A program made the position numbers and the translations under genes. This document shows, in pieces, positions 62,736-64,000 of a stretch of DNA of 64,000 nucleotides; position 1 is the stretch's first letter; every line of letters starts with the position of its first letter. Origin of the DNA: Vallitalea guaymasensis (GTDB lineage: Bacteria; Bacillota; Clostridia; Lachnospirales; Vallitaleaceae); assembly GCF_018141425.1 (NCBI RefSeq), contig NZ_CP058561.1, forward strand, positions 558,001 to 622,000, written 5' to 3'. Below the pieces are notes generated by a model. The model had not been told where the DNA came from. It ran no database searches and worked only from the letters and a program-made list of their open reading frames with translations.

Positions 62736-63236
62736 TTATTTATTAAGGTCATTTCTTTTTTCCATAATTAAAAATTCCATTTCCCCTTTTTGCCCTTTTC
62801 TTTTAAAGGTCATCTTTTTTACGAATCCTAATTTTTCATATAATTTAATTGCTCTTTTGTTAAAATCAGCTACTGTAAGCCTAAAATTCTCTGATGTTAA
62901 TTTGGATTGTGCGTATTCTAATTGCTTAACCATAAAATCATACCCTATTCCTTTACCACACAAATCAGGTCTTATACCCAATCCTACATCCAGAAAATTA
63001 GTCTTTTCATAAGCGCCATATTCGTTTCCTGCGGGTACTTGTGCTGCTTTACCAAAACAATAGAATCCAATGATATCATCTTTCTCATCTAATACTGTAT
63101 AGTAAGAACCATTTAATAATTCATCCATATATTCATTGCTTCCATCTCCACTGTAGATATTATATGGTTGTTCATAAGTCCAGTTAGATATAAGCTCAGC
63201 ATATTTACGATTCATATCATACACATAATACTTCAT
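62736..63236 (-). CDS. GNAT family N-acetyltransferase
   Basis: 166 aa. Acetyl-CoA loop LGIRPDLCGKGIGYDFMVKQL (R/Q-x-x-G-x-G type) followed by LTVADFNKRAIKLYEKLGFVKKM, the usual C-terminal GNAT strand-helix. Substrate unknown. GAGGGGGA ribosome site. A weak hairpin (about 62697-62720) lies downstream. Confidence 0.92.
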   Translation of the reverse strand: MKYYVYDMNRKYAELISNWTYEQPYNIYSGDGSNEYMDELLNGSYYTVLDEKDDIIGFYCFGKAAQVPAGNEYGAYEKTNFLDVGLGIRPDLCGKGIGYDFMVKQLEYAQSKLTSENFRLTVADFNKRAIKLYEKLGFVKKMTFKRKGQKGEMEFLIMEKRNDLNK

Positions 63237-63356
63237 TTTTTTATCCCCCTCATACGATATTTTTTATAATCTGTCTTAGAATATCTTACCATTTAAATGT
63301 ATTTGCTTCAATAAAAACCCAAGTTTGGATTTCTACTATTTCTTTAATTTGGTATT

Positions 63357-63383
63357 AAAAAAGACTATCAATTATGATAGCCC
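63357..63383 (-). terminator. terminator of hpt
   Basis: Leftward GGCTATCA TAAT TGATAGTC followed by six T's (63357-63362); right at the hpt stop region. Confidence 0.8.
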
Positions 63384-63392
63384 TCTTTGTTC

Positions 63393-63929
63393 TTATTCAT
63401 ATGCTTCTCTTTTTAAAATTCCTACAAAAGGTAGATTCCTATATTTTTCATTGAAATCAATACCGTATCCTACTACAAATTCATCTGGTATGTCAAAACC
63501 TTTATATTTTACATCAATATGTGCCTTTCTTCTATCTGGCTTATCTAATAAAGTACAGATATCTATGCTTTTGGCACCTCTTGATTTTAGATTTTCAGTT
63601 AAATAACTTAATGTAAGTCCTGTATCAATTATATCCTCTACTACTAAAACATGTCTGCCTTCAATATCTTCATCTAAATCTTTTAATATCTTAACAACTC
63701 CGGAGCTTTCTGTAGAACTTCCGTAACTGGATATAGCCATAAAATCTAATGCTATAGGGATGTTAATCTTTCTAATCAAATCTGCAACAAATACATTTGC
63801 TCCCTTTAATACACCTATTACAACTAAGTTCTTTCCAGCGAAATCCTTAGTAATTTTATCAGCAAGTTCAGTAACTTTCTTTTCCAAATTTTCTTCTGAT
63901 ACAAGTACTTCCTTCACATCGTTTAACAT
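63393..63929 (-). CDS. hpt: hypoxanthine phosphoribosyltransferase
   Basis: 178 aa from ATG 63929 (GAGAGG upstream). VVIGVLKGANVFVADLIR, DFMAISSYGSSTESSGVVKIL, HVLVVEDIIDTGLTL (PRPP loop) and GFDIPDEFVVGYGIDF are Hpt blocks. Salvages hypoxanthine/guanine to IMP/GMP. In Bacillus-type genomes hpt usually sits beside tilS and ftsH; the upstream neighbour here is outside the window. Confidence 0.96.
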   Translation of the reverse strand: MLNDVKEVLVSEENLEKKVTELADKITKDFAGKNLVVIGVLKGANVFVADLIRKINIPIALDFMAISSYGSSTESSGVVKILKDLDEDIEGRHVLVVEDIIDTGLTLSYLTENLKSRGAKSIDICTLLDKPDRRKAHIDVKYKGFDIPDEFVVGYGIDFNEKYRNLPFVGILKREAYE

Positions 63930-64000
63930 GATATTTCCTCTCTTTCTCAATCTAGGTCAATGATATTATAACATCTATCAAGTAAAATGTGAACATATTT

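Noticed and set aside
1-64000. tRNA, rRNA, CRISPR arrays, prophage
   Set aside because: No cloverleaf signals, rRNA-like segments, regularly spaced repeats or phage structural genes were seen on reading both strands.

Overview
The window looks like chromosomal DNA of a low-GC (roughly 30% by eye), spore-former-type Clostridia (Bacillota). Evidence: consensus TTGACA-17-TATAAT promoters, strong AGGAGG ribosome binding sites, frequent GTG/TTG starts, a T-box in front of tyrS, a PurBox-like operator, PadR/LacI/TetR repressors, a CotH-family protein, and many families typical of clostridia (DUF6179/DUF6323, DUF4956/VTC, YitT, PepF). No tRNA, rRNA, CRISPR array or prophage was seen. Genus cannot be set from sequence reading alone.

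Layout. 0-7 kb: a TetR-controlled flavin/flavodoxin operon, an MFS transporter, an Fpg/Nei-like glycosylase and a two-component system divergent from a secreted coiled-coil protein. 7-16 kb: D-lactate-type dehydrogenase and pyruvate kinase meeting at a shared terminator, then YjbQ, small membrane proteins, the DUF6323-DUF6179 pair, a rubrerythrin-like protein, PolX and an SRAP (HMCES-like) protein. 16-23 kb: flavodoxin + iron-type alcohol dehydrogenase, T-box-tyrS, and the FetAB-like ABC transporter with its PadR regulator. 23-38 kb: a glycan block. A LacI repressor, sugar ABC importer and GH38 alpha-mannosidase share an operator with a secreted GxGYxYP protein, and a GH78-like enzyme lies nearby. 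38-42 kb: AzlCD and an ABC-F ribosome-protection gene with a leader-peptide attenuator. 42-47 kb: glycerate use (GntP permease, glycerate kinase, CdaR regulator). 47-50 kb: an IS200-type insertion and a PurBox-controlled purine permease/phosphoribosyltransferase pair. 50-55 kb: CotH-DUF4956-VTC with a divergent two-component system. 55-64 kb: YitT, YccF, a two-domain multicopper oxidase, small unknowns, SurE, PepF, GNAT and Hpt.

Beyond the genes, the most striking signal is a dispersed family of four 190-260 bp nested-hairpin elements (22.6, 42.6, 46.9 and 58.6 kb) in two sizes that differ by a two-hairpin cassette, plus a second two-copy palindrome family (20.5 and 59.9 kb). Two intergenic regions carry a promoter and terminator about 100 nt apart, suggesting unannotated small transcripts, and one unlisted 34-aa membrane peptide gene is well supported. 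These, the ABC-F leader and the LacI regulon linking a mannosidase with a GxGYxYP protein are the main items for follow-up.
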